Shown one piece after another: positions 34,570-46,061 of a stretch of 64,000 nt of DNA (within the stretch, counting starts at the first letter, position 1; each line of letters begins with the position of its first letter). This DNA is from Ochotona curzoniae (lineage: Eukaryota; Chordata; Mammalia; Lagomorpha; Ochotonidae). The position numbers and the translations under genes were made by a program. The DNA is taken from positions 26,254,001-26,318,000 of the forward strand of contig NW_024464918.1 in assembly GCF_017591425.1 (NCBI RefSeq), given 5' to 3'. The notes below the pieces were generated by a model. The model was given only the letters and a program-made list of their open reading frames with translations, was not told the DNA's origin and did no database searches.

Positions 34570-36195
34570 CACTATATTTCTCAAAAGTAGAATTAATAAT
34601 TTCTAGGCCTGGTACCTCTCCAGTATTTCTGAAGCGAATAAAACACCATAGATGGAGGCAAAGTCAAGGCCATTTGGCATCTGAAGTGTAGGGAAATGTT
34701 TCTTGGCTTCTCAAGCTGTCTGAGGTCATCAAAGAAGTGCTCTAGAGGGCTGGCTTGGATAAACTTATGACCTCTCATTGGCCCTGTAGTCTCAAAAAGT
34801 TTTATGGGAAGGCTACTAATAAACTATGTGTGTAAATGCTACACCAGCTAGTTAAAAAATAATAACTTACCTGCTACTGCTGCTCACTTATACTACATAT
34901 TTTCTGCAAAACACATCTATTTACCTTTCCTTCTAATAAAATACACCCAGCAATAAATAAAAGGCAGTAAAAGTACCCGCAGATTGCTGTTAAAATTTGA
35001 TATGTATTTTAATGACAACTTTTAGTATACAGTTTTTGGACAGATCAGGGATTATTTGAACATAAGCACCCAATAAGGACATGACTGAGATCAACACCAA
35101 AGTACAGACATAATAATTTGTCCTAAGCACAGTGTCTGTGCCCAGAGAATTTAGATGGCTCCCCCGAAAGATCAGATTGCATTTTAAAATGGTCAATATA
35201 CTTCCAGCAATGAGTCACTGGCATAAAAATGCCACCATAAAACACTTCAGTCTGTTTTGTTTTTAAAACTGCAGTCTGGTGAATTTGGTTCACCATCTCT
35301 TACACAAATGTTACAGCACGGAGTTGGGGGTCTTTATGATTTCAGGGCTTCTCTGTTTTATAAAGAAATCCTCTCAAAAGGGGTATGCAGCCACTCCTTC
35401 AAGATCTGAACACATGTTAAGGAAAGTGGCCTAAATAAGGTGGAATTTAAAAAACAAACAAAAACCCCTGGTCAGTCCTCAATTGATTCTGCACTTCAGG
35501 CCCATCCTGTCTGCCTGGGGGCTCCTGGGCCACTGGCTGGCAGCTTTCCCTGTGGGCCTAAAGCATCAAAGAACAGGCTGAGGTCACAGGACCGGTCTGC
35601 TGCTGCCCTCCTCCCTAGGCCCCTCTTACAGAGCAGATCACCTGTCTTCCTGTGGTTTCCTGCCCACTGCATCTTGCTGAAACACCAAGGAATGCCACGT
35701 AAACAAAATTTCTTCAGCATTTGCAACTATTTGAAAATGGCTTCAAAAACTATGAGGTGTTCCCCACCCCCTAAGATAGAATTCTGAGCAAAACACCACT
35801 AGGTTCAGCAGCCACAGAGATGCAGATGCATTCCTTTTCCTCCTGCAGACAATTCAGAAGGCTCCCAAGTCACAGGAAACACAGGCTGGGAACGACAGGC
35901 CCCGACATCTGTTGAAACTACTCTTCCATCTGTCACTGACCGTGGCCACTGACAACTACAGTTCTTGGGGTCTTGAATGGGCCAACTAATCCATGCCTTT
36001 TCCTCTGGGCTTAAACCATTTCCAACAGGAAGGGGTCTGCCATGTTTTTAAAGATCTTCAAGGAAGAATTCACAACTCCTGGTCCGGTCAGAAATCTCCC
36101 TGTGCCTTTCCCCACACTCCAAACACACACAGTCATTCCTGTGGTCCTGCCATCAACAGGAAAGTCCTATAGCCAGCAGCTTTAAAAAGACCCAC
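34570..36195. other. Intergenic, nothing recognised
   Basis: AT-rich in the left half. A plus-strand frame at 35440-35787 has no domain. Confidence 0.4.
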
Positions 36196-36199
36196 CTAA

Positions 36200-36400
36200 A
36201 AACCAAATTCCCCTTAACACTTTTTGAGGGGCAGAGACACAGACAATTCCCATCACTGGTTCCGTAACAGCAGGGACAGGCCAGGCAGAAGCCAGAAGCC
36301 TCCCAGGTGGGTAAAGGGAACCAAGAACTAACTCCAGGTGTCACATGGATAGCAGGGACCCAACTCCTTGAGCCATCACCTGCTGAATTAACCAGTATCT
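36200..36400 (-). repeat. Old CSINE fragment, antisense
   Basis: AGGGGCAGAGACACAGACAA, AGAAGCCAGAAGCCTCCC and CTTGAGCCATCACCTGCTGA fit antisense order. Confidence 0.55.
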
Positions 36401-37206
36401 AGAGCACAGCAGTTACTTAGTGCAGACAGATGTCCCCAAACAGTACCTTAATCGCTATGTCAAAGGTGCACCCCAAAGAGAAATGTCCTGACCTTACAAT
36501 GAAATGCATTGAAAACACTGAATGATGAATACGATGCAAACATTCCAATGAAAAGATCTCTGGCACACATTAACTTACGTGTTCTGTCAGTTGGTTCTCC
36601 TCAGCCTTCCTCTGTGGGAAGTCATGCTTCCCCTGTATCCTAGTCCTTTTCTGGAAGCTCTGTGGAACTGATGAAGAAAGTCTGGCCATTTGTAACTCAG
36701 AGGGGATGAGTGTTAGAGATATGCTTAAACATTTGGGTTTTTAAAAAGATTTTTTATTAAATATTTGATTTTGATTATTATATCTAGGCAACTGCTAAAC
36801 CACAGAAGAGTTTATGGCCAAAAACAGGTTGGAGATCTATGCAGAGATTAAACCCCATTTCACACATGAAATTTCAGGGACAAATTATGTAATCAAAGAA
36901 AGGGAAAAAAATGAATTTCCATTATACCTGATCAGGGGTTCACAGACCTAAGGCATGAATCACTGAGTCAAAACCTAAGGAAGTTAAAAAAAATGCTGAC
37001 TTTGCTTCCTTAGACCACAAGTTCCCACTATACATGAAATAGGCATCAATGCTGATCACAGAGAGATGTACTAAAATGATTGGCAATCAAACACAAGACT
37101 GCCAAACGCAACCTGTGGACTGCTCAGTCATAACACACAATAGAAAGCAGAAAGCAGAACTTCTAAAACCTCACTTATAACTATGTCAAGGTTGGCAAAA
37201 ATATGG

Positions 37207-37344
37207 GCCCGGCGGTGTGGCGCAGCACTGACCATTGCGCTCACTTGGGGAGTGAATCATCGGAAGGAAGATCTTCCTCTCTGTCTCTCCTCCTCTCTGT
37301 ATATCTGACTCTCCAATAAAAATAAAATCTTTAAAAAAAAAAAA
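37207..37344 (+). repeat. Young CSINE with large internal deletion
   Basis: The head GGGCCCGGCGGTGTGGCGC runs straight into the 3' body (CATTGCGCTCACTTGGGGAG) and a normal tail. About 200 bp are missing, including the B box. Confidence 0.9.
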
Positions 37345-37354
37345 ATTAGAGTTA

Positions 37355-37651
37355 GACCCAGCATGGTAGCCTAGCAGCTAAAGTTCTTGCCTTGAATGTG
37401 TCAGGATGCCATGTGGGCGTTGGTTCATGTCCTACTTCCCATCCAGCTCTGGGAAAACTGTAGAGGATGGTCCAAAGCTTTGGGATCCTGCACCCGTGTG
37501 GGAGACCCGGAGTAGGCTCCTGGCTTCGGATCGGCTCAGCTCCGGCTGTTGCAGCCACTTGGGGAGTGAATCAGCAGACAAAAGATCTTTCTTTCCTGCT
37601 CTCTGTAAATCTGATTTTTCAATAAAATAAAAAATGATAGATCTTAAAAAA
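37355..37651 (+). repeat. CSINE, slightly deleted
   Basis: ACCCAGCATGGTAGCCTAGC head, TCGGATCGGCTCAGCTCC, tail TTTTTCAATAAAATAAAAAA. Lies 10 bases after the deleted copy. Confidence 0.88.
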
Positions 37652-40600
37652 AACAGGGCCAAGTGAGTTTTCATTTTATGTCAATTTTTACTGTGCCAAC
37701 TTCAAGAAGACAGGGGTGGATTCTGGGGTGGACATCAAGAAGATTGTGTAGAGCTGGATATGAACCTGAGGCCATGGCTCCATTCCTAGATCGGCTTCTG
37801 AGGATTTTTAATCCAGTACCTTGCTACCTCTGGCAACCAATCTTTAGAATCAAATTATCACTTCCACTGGCCCTGACACTCCTTCTCTGCAGTTACTTCT
37901 TCCACTGAATACAAACAACTTATGGCCAAGTGGAGGATATTTTAGTATAAGAATATTGTAAAGGCCAAAAGAAACTTCATCTGTGCTGCTAATGACTCCT
38001 GGTGGGCCAGGGCTCAAGTCAGACACTTATTTAAAAAAACAAAAAACTCATTTATGTCACTAAAAATCCTGTTGTTTCACACTCTAAAGAAAATTGAATC
38101 CATTAATAAAGATGTTTAGTCTTACCAATTTTTAACGAGCAAATTTTAATAATGCCTTTTAAATTTTCCAGACAAAGCAATCAAACTTTCTGAAAAAATC
38201 GCTACACTTACCCCTGTAGGCACAAACATGCTTAAGTCCAAATGGCAACAAGTGCTATCATCACAAAAGAGACCTCACTGTCCCAAAACCCAGGAACCAG
38301 GCTGGTTTATCCCAAAACCTGAAGAGAAGTAGCAGTAGTTCCTCTGGATCCTCTTTCCAAATAGTTTATTAATAACAGCCTCCCCTTTATCCAAAAGTTA
38401 TTTTTAATTATGAACCTGCCAAGTGATAAGAGAAATAACAACACAAACATTTTCCCCCAGACAGTAAGGAGTCCAGATGACTCACGGCCCCAAGTATATG
38501 TACCTCAAGAGACTATCATTTTCATAACAGTTGTAAGAATAAAGGGAAGCCACCCTCCTGCCCAGGGTTTTAAAGCGTATCAAACTGCAGCTTCACATCT
38601 GACACAATCTACAGGGCCACAGAACCAGTAGAAATGGGAATGGCAAAGATGTCAGTTCACTGAATAAAAACATAAAACCAAGTAAGGCACAAGGACCCAA
38701 AGGAACAACACAGAGCTAGTCTACCATGTTTGAGTTATTATGATTTATAACCCTTCTATTTTGTTCTAAGGTGCATTACAGGTCATAAGAACTCTACGGT
38801 TGGTATAATACAACTAAAAAAATCTCCAGAGCATTTTTCGAAAACTTACTCTTCTCTATTGCATTATGCAAACTCTGAGCAAGATCATATGAGACTATTA
38901 TTGGCAGTAATCAATAAACTCATTACAATGCAGAGTGAGGCATGAGGCTCATAATCCTCCCGCGTGGTGTCAGCAGCGTGCATTACACGTGGACTCTAGT
39001 CAGACTTCTTATGCTGCTTCTGGATGTCCGTAGGCAGCATACAAGGGAACACGCACTGCTAACATACTCAGCCGGTGCTGGTTTGCATAACGGGAAAATC
39101 TTGCTGCATTCTTGTTTTTTTTTAAAAAATTTTATTTAAGTAACTGGAAATGGGGTAGGGGAATTAAATGTCTGACAGTGTGAGAACCACTGTTCTCTAA
39201 ATTTACTTCAACCACAAGAGTATCAGCAGGACTGAGACTTCTCCACTTCGGCCGCAGGTGTGCATGTGTTCACAGCTCCTGGCCCAGCCAGCTGGGCGGA
39301 GCCCACAGGAAGGATACATGCAGGGCACTCACAGGAAACATGCAAGTTCAGCATCTACAGTTATGTCCACATAATTAAGCATAATTGGGAATTCCAGAAT
39401 GATTCAACATCTCTCTATTATAGTCCATTACCTCTTGGAGACTAAAGTTTACATATTTTTAGGAATGCATTGAGCAGGATATGAAAGGTGGGAACTTCCT
39501 ATATGTAAAATCAAGAATAGAACTGACCTTAATAATAATTTTGGTGTTTTTTAAGTATTTACTGAATAATTCTGTGAGATAAAAAAAAAAAAACTTCCAA
39601 CCAACGAAAGTAAATAAAAAAATTAAACACTAATCTACAGTAAAAGTTGCTACACAAGACATTTATTAATGTTCTGTTGTATTTACAGATTTAATATCGC
39701 AAACCAAGGTGAATTACCACTTGGGCAGAAAGCGCATCATTCTGTTTATAACTCATCGGATTCTGCTAACACACTGTAAAAGCAAGTAGTACAGCATATT
39801 AGGGACCATCTCCAAAGTTCCAAGCTAGTTTTTCTTTGCTTGTATACTTGATCCTCTGGGACTGTCATCATGAAGAGTATCAAGAGTTATATTTTAGCAA
39901 TTCAGCTGCATTTGTCCTTGTCCTTTCTGTTATACAGTGACACCTGTAGAGTTCCTTAGGTATACATCACACAACAAGGTACTGTAAAATCTCAAATACA
40001 GACTATATAAAAAATTAATGTTTATTATTGACCAATTAAGAACATAGTTTTTGACCACATCTTTAATGTATTTTGCACTAGAATTGTTTCCAGATATTCA
40101 CACAACACAACTGAATACATTTCTAGATTAATTTTTAACAGCAAATATGGATTAATGTGCAGAAATGCAATAATAACGTAAGTTTTAACTTTTGAGAAAA
40201 CCCCTTCAAATTGCCAGCATTATCTGTATCTTACACTAAATGTTTGATTCCAAATTCATCTTGAGATGGAGGATGAATAAAGCAAGACTGCCCCCTACTG
40301 ACTGCAGGGACGTGGCTCATGCTATTTAAAATGGCTACAAACAATATATAAGGCATTGATACATCACAGACTTGATTGCAAGAGCTTTTTCAAACATTAA
40401 CCACTAATGATTCAATGATTACAGAATTCGGCATTAACTATTAAAATTTTACACCTAGGAACAAATAGAGAGAAATGACCTTTTTCAACAGTACTTTATT
40501 TTTTTTTAAAGCAGGTGATTAATCTTCTGTGTTCTGCATCTTGATTCACTTCCTGCAGGTGCTCTCTTGCTTCTTGAGAGAGAATTCATACACGCAGGAA

Positions 40601-42904
40601 GGCCTTTGCCAGAAAACATCTGCCAGAGAAGGACATTGAATATTGAGACGCGGTTAGCTTGTTATTTTGGCTGGGAGAAGGATGTAGTCACAAAGGCAGG
40701 CAGGATGTTTGCAGACACAAGAAGTGCATTTTAACATAGCTCGACGATTACTATATACTGACATCATAGTACTCAGTAAACATTAACATTTCTGTTCTTG
40801 AAGTTCGCCAAGCCCCAGAACTAAAAAGAACTGGCATGCTTTCTCTAAAACACACAAGAAGTCAGGAGTTTTTCTCTTCAGGCTTCTCAGCAACAGCGCA
40901 GAACAGAAGCTCCACTTCACCCCTCCTCTTAATCCTGTCAGCAATGCTCAAAGTTGGGACAGGAGAGAATTCAAAGAGAGGCAATGTTCCTAATCCACCT
41001 GCGGCTGCCATCTAACCTGAAAATTCTGTCAGGTCTACACAAGGACAACTTCCAGCGGTGCCAGCGGTGCCAGCGGTGTCACACTTTACTGAGACACAGC
41101 CTAGCAAAGTTAAAAAGCTATGAAGTCAGACAGTAACTATTATCCAAAAATAAATTTTCTTTCCACACCAATGTATATTGGGGCACATTTATCTGAAAAT
41201 AACAAAAATGAGGATATTTCAAGAAGTTCATGCAGAACACATATAATTAAAAACTGTATTTATTAATGTTTAAGCATTTATAAGTATTCTTGCATATGCA
41301 GCCCCCAATTTTTTTAAAGTTTGAAACATACATGGTTGCAATAAATGTTCTCAAAATTATGTCCATATATTTTGTGAAATGCAGGATTCATCTAATACTT
41401 GTGCAGTGCTTCTGCCTTTACTTCTCCACCTCTCCAGACCTGCCTTTGTGATCAGACAGTGCACAATGAGGAGACTGCAACACTGCAGCAACATTGCAGC
41501 TAAGTCCCATTTTGGAAGGCTCAGCACTCCTCCCTCTCTTACTCCCCACCGACGGCCTCACCGACTTGGACGATGGAAGGCAGCACCCTGTCTCTCTGCT
41601 ACCCTTTCGGCCCCACTTACGTATGCCAAATAAACCTAAACACTTTCTTTAAAAAAAAAAAAGGAAAAGAAAAGGATAAACACTTTCCCAAAGCCCAAAT
41701 TCGTAACTTACAACACAATATAAGAGCAGCTTTAGACTGAGATTCATGAGAAACAAAGATCTCGGCATGTGCACAGACAGAGCCAAAGACAACCGACGGA
41801 CTGGTGTCAAACAGAGGCCTCCACAGTGCAGGCAATTCATCGCAAACCTCAACCGTTTCAGTTATTAGTCAGGTTCGATTAGCAGATAAAAGCTGACAAA
41901 ACAATGGCTATCCAAACACAGAGCTTACAAGAACACATACTCCAGGCCAGATAACCACCTGGACACTTGCTAGGTTCATGCTGCTTTAGCACTGGCAGGC
42001 CTTTAACAGAGTCCTCAACACCGCCAGTTCTCCAACGATCTTTGTTACCAGCAGGCGTCTCAATCAGTGTACAAACTGCCAGTGAATGGTGGCAGGCGAG
42101 GCACTGCTGTTAAGACCTGGAGGTGGGCTCGGCCATCCTGCCTGACGTGTGCACACTGCAGTACATGCGGGTCTCCCAGACAGTGGCTGTTCCTGCTGAC
42201 CCATGGAGCAGATCAGCACAGTTCATTTTAGTTTCAAGAAGGAGACAACCAGTTCTCCTTGGACTTCAGTTTTTTCAAGTCAACTCCCCTGGAATCGCCA
42301 TTTCTTCTGTCTTGCTGCTTTGTAACACACCCACTACCTGGGTGAATGAACTTGCTTTAATAAAGAGAAGCATGAAGGAACAGGGAAAAAATTAGAGAAA
42401 GGGAGAGATAACAGCATCTCATGGGCAAAAAAAAAAAAAGGAAATGCTTGATGCCTAACAATATAGCTCACAAGAATCACTTCTTACTTATGAATGGATC
42501 TACTATAATAAATAGCAAGGCTTGAAAACTTTTCTTTAAAAGTTTTCGAATAAACAAAATAAGATTTTGAAATACACTATACTGAGTGCTTTCAGTGAAT
42601 CCAGCAGTATTCCCACCTTCCATCCGTGGTTGTTCCGCCCTCACTGAACTGGCAGTGTCAGAGTGGTGTTCCATAAAGATGCGTTTGTCAGTGAAATGAC
42701 AAACAAGAAAAGACCAGACATGCATGTCTTTACATTTTTCACCATTCAGCTAACAGTGCTTTCCTGGAACATCGTGTTTCTCCTGCTTGCTCCCAGCCAT
42801 GCACTGCTGGACACTGCTGGACGCACCTTTGGCAGTTTCTCCAGCTAGGTCACTGAGCTTACTCCTGTGCTGTTTTTTAAACAAGCAGGAACTCTTTTTT
42901 GTTT
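37652..42904. other. SINE-free, AT-rich unique block downstream of NDFIP1
   Basis: With the adjoining UTR this makes about 7.1 kb without a recognisable SINE. A 9-bp tandem (CAGCGGTGC-type, three units) lies at about 41054-41080. Minus-strand AATAAA signals occur at several points, for example near 39661 and 40485. No coding frame is convincing. Confidence 0.5.
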
Positions 42905-42925
42905 TGTTTTGGTTTTCAAATAACT

Positions 42926-42931
42926 TTTATT
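42926..42931 (-). terminator. Candidate distal polyadenylation signal AATAAA
   Basis: Minus-strand AATAAA within GAGAAAATAAAAGTTATTTG, about 3.0 kb after the NDFIP1 stop. The surroundings are unique and AT-rich, as at many mRNA ends. It could be the main distal site or chance. Confidence 0.35.
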
Positions 42932-44322
42932 TTCTCAAGGCTAATAAGTGCATTACAGGAACTGAAAACCACAAGAAGCAAAAAACAAAGCCATTCACAA
43001 TCACAAGCAGTGGAGTTCAACACGTCCTTTTGGGTCCCGCGCCTGCACACACATCCACTTGAATGCGATTGGAATCACGCCGAACAAGCAGGAACTCTTA
43101 AAGGGACCTTGGGCTGTCCCTGTGATCATACCACCTGTGCCGAGTAGGCTTTGTTAACAAAGACCGTGGCCACTTACAGAGAGATCTTGGGGGATCCTGT
43201 GAACACTGGCAGGCTTGTACTGTATTTAGGGTTGCCTGATTAGAAGAATCACTATTCTTCACCCTTTCCTAGTAAAATGCCAATCTTGGAAGAACACACA
43301 AAGTATTGCAGAGTTATTTTAAAAGCATGTCTTTTGGGCAAAGTAAGTCTGAAGTCAGCTTTGAATTGGTGAGATCATTATCCGATTAAGGAAAAGTCAG
43401 TAAAACAAAATAAAGCTTCACACTTCACATGACGGTGTTCCAAAACACCTAACTATAATTAAATATCCTCTGAACTAGAGGAATACAGTATTCACTGCAT
43501 GGATCTGGATGGCAGGCTCTGACCCCTTTCCTGAACAAAGGACATTTCAGTCCAATAGGATATTAGGGCTGTTCAGGTTCTCCCTGGGGAGTCCCTGAAA
43601 ATCAGCAAGGAAGTCATTAGAGTACTGAATGCTGCTTTATGTTCCTAAAACCCTTAATTCAGAGTTTGGGATGCTCTGGGCATGTCAGACAGAATTTCAA
43701 AATAACCAGACAGAAAAACAAATAAATATTACTATGCCCTTCAACAGGCTCCTGACTTCAATCACCTTCACGGCTCTAGCAGCATGACCACCATGGACAG
43801 TCTCTCTCCTTCAAATCAGAACCCCAGATGCAACTTTACCGGTAATGCACTCTCACAAAGTAGTTCACAGATCAAAGATCAAAATAAACACAAGAAATCT
43901 GTCCCCTAAAAACATCTTGGACACCGACAGTCACAGGGAAGTTTGTGGGCAATGTCCGCACTCTACAAGCAGGACCTGTAGCATGAAGATGTTAACTTTT
44001 CAGTCTCGGGTAAGAGTTCATTCTAGGGACAAAGTAACATCAGACATAACAATGGTAACGGAATGGAAGACACCTGATAAATCTCAATAGGTGTCAGGGC
44101 CCAGTTTAGTGGTGTCAGTGTCCATCTGTGTCCCAGAAATCGTGGTAGAACTCCAATCATGACATGCCACACACATTTATACATGCAAGAAAAGACACCC
44201 CTAAAAACAATACATAATCAAAGTACATACTCCTTTAACACAAACCTAAGCAGCCTGATTTTTATGTAAGTACATTACACATGTAAAATGCTGGCTTGTG
44301 GAATATCTGGCTTATGGAAAAC

Positions 44323-44328
44323 TTTATT
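44323..44328 (-). terminator. Candidate polyadenylation signal AATAAA
   Basis: The plus strand reads TTTATT, so the minus strand carries AATAAA, about 1.6 kb after the NDFIP1 stop (about 1.3 kb excluding the SINE). GT-rich sequence follows downstream on the minus strand. Confidence 0.35.
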
Positions 44329-44800
44329 ACACTATGCGTTTTCCCCCTCTCCTACACTATGCTTTTTAAAAGCCTTTCAGTTGCGTTCAACCAGGGGTCA
44401 GTGTGTAACATTCTGTTGCTTAAAATCTTCCAGGACTGTCCCAGCACTCAGCAAATCAAATCTGGGAGATACTTCATTTTCTTGAAACACACACTCTGAG
44501 ATGGCCATGTCTTTGAAACTGAGAGCCCTACTTTCAGTGAGTAAACTATGACATACAACATCTGCTGGTTCCCCCAGGAAACAGGCTTAGTACTCACTGC
44601 ATGTGAGAACACAGTTTCAGCTGGCTTCCCAGTCCTGACCCTCACATTCCCAAGTGCTGCATCCAAGTTGTGTGGTTGAACAAACTCCACACTTCCTTGC
44701 TTCTACTCAGCTCTGTGCTCTGCCCTGGTAATTCTAAAATTCTTCCCCACGGGCACTCCTACCAGCTGGAATTCAAACTACAAATGAAAGCTGACCTCAG

Positions 44801-45137
44801 GGCCCGGTGCGATAGCATAGCGATTAAGGTCCTCACCTTGCATGTGCCAGGATCCATGATTGCTGGTTCTAATCCTGGCAGCTCCACTTCCCATCCAGCT
44901 CCCTGCTTGTGGCCTGGGAAAGCAGTCGAGGGAAGCCCAAAGCCCTGGGACCCTGCACCCACGTGGGAGACCCTGAAGAGCTCCTGGCTCCTGGCTTTGG
45001 GTTGGCTCAGCTCCAGCCATTGCGGCCACTTGGGGAGTGAACCATTGGACGGAAGATCTTCCTCTCTGTCTCTCCTCCTCTCTGTCAATCTGCCTTTCCA
45101 ATGAAAATAAATAAATCTTAAAAAAAAAAAAAAGAAA
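44801..45137 (+). repeat. CSINE in the NDFIP1 3' UTR region
   Basis: Starts GGCCCGGTGCGATAGCATAG, ends TTTCCAATGAAAATAAATAA plus poly-A. AAAGCTGACCTCAG flanks both sides. It is antisense to NDFIP1, so if the 3' UTR extends this far the transcript carries the reverse complement. Confidence 0.92.
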
Positions 45138-45957
45138 GAAAGCTGACCTCAGCTGCTGCCCACCTTCTTTGCACAGCCTTGCCTTCAACTGGCCTCCAGG
45201 TGGCACTCAATGTTTCACTACCATCCACAGAGTCACCCAAACTCCAAAGAAACAGAGAACCAGTCGAAGTAGAGCTAATACATTTTGTAAACGAAGATCT
45301 CTCCCCTAGTCAACCATTTTTCAAGATTCCTTATTTCTTCTTTTAGGCAGCTGACAGAAGAGAGAGAACAACTCCTATGGGAAACTGCAGGTGAACCAGA
45401 GGCTTGGCGGGGTGTGGCTCTCCTATTTCAGACAGGGAGAGGTTCCTTCCCCTTTCTTTTCTTTGGATTTGACCCTCCTCAGTGCCAGAATGGTAACATC
45501 AAGTGTGACTCTGAAGAGGGCACCAGGAAGGCCTCCATGGCTGCTTCCGTGAGACCCCTGGTAGCTTGTCAGCAGCCTGAGTGAAAGGAGCCTGCCTTCG
45601 TGCTGGGGCACAGGGCTCTGCAGGATTCCTTCTCAGTGTCATCCCGTGGGACCTTCAGGATGCAGGCTCAATCCTCAGCCAATGCACTGGCTCCCCGAGG
45701 TGACTAAGACTCCCACCTCCCCCACACCATCAGAGGATGACATGAGATCTTCCCCTCTGCCATGGCAGCTCTTCTGATGTGTGTTCATCAACAACCTCTT
45801 GCAGGAAACTCTCTTCAAAAACTAGGGACTACCAACAGTTTGGAAACTGACTTGCCCAACCCTTCCTGCCACACACTGTTACTCTAAAGCTGCATGGAGC
45901 CCTGCGACACACCACGTGATCAGATTTGAACTAGAGTATGTATTTCTTTCAATACCT

Positions 45958-46061
45958 TTAATAAATAAAGAGAACTCTGGTCCGGGGAAGATTTGAGAAA
46001 GTTTCCGGCATCTTCCGAACTTTTGCATAATTGATAAATCCCCTGAGAAACAGCAGAAAGC
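45958..46061 (-). CDS. NDFIP1: NDFIP1 exon 7, coding part with stop
   Basis: The coding part is 104 nt. It completes the split Gly codon, finishes membrane segment 3 (FLLFLRGF) and encodes the cytosolic tail INYAKVRKMPETFSNLPRT, ending RVLFIY. The TAA stop is at 45958-45960. The acceptor is TTAATTAG, preceded by a T-rich tract that is partly broken by A. The exon continues leftwards as 3' UTR. Confidence 0.97.

Larger units (their letters stand above)
42905..45957 (-). other. NDFIP1: NDFIP1 3' UTR (probable extent)
   Basis: This is non-coding sequence directly after the NDFIP1 stop. AATAAA occurs on the minus strand at 44323-44328, with a GT-rich stretch about 40 nt downstream, and again at 42926-42931 in an AT-rich context followed by A/C-rich sequence. 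The left edge is a guess based on the second signal. A SINE (44801-45137) sits within it, antisense to the gene. The rest is unique, moderately AT-rich sequence. Transcript data would be needed to fix the end. Confidence 0.45.

Noticed and set aside
1..44000. SPRY4, expected from human gene order on this side
   Set aside because: No Sprouty-domain coding sequence was recognised; in human it lies much further from NDFIP1 than this window reaches.
44670..45206. Overlapping frames of 144, 109 and 142 aa
   Set aside because: All pass through the SINE at 44801-45137; they are not NDFIP1 coding sequence.
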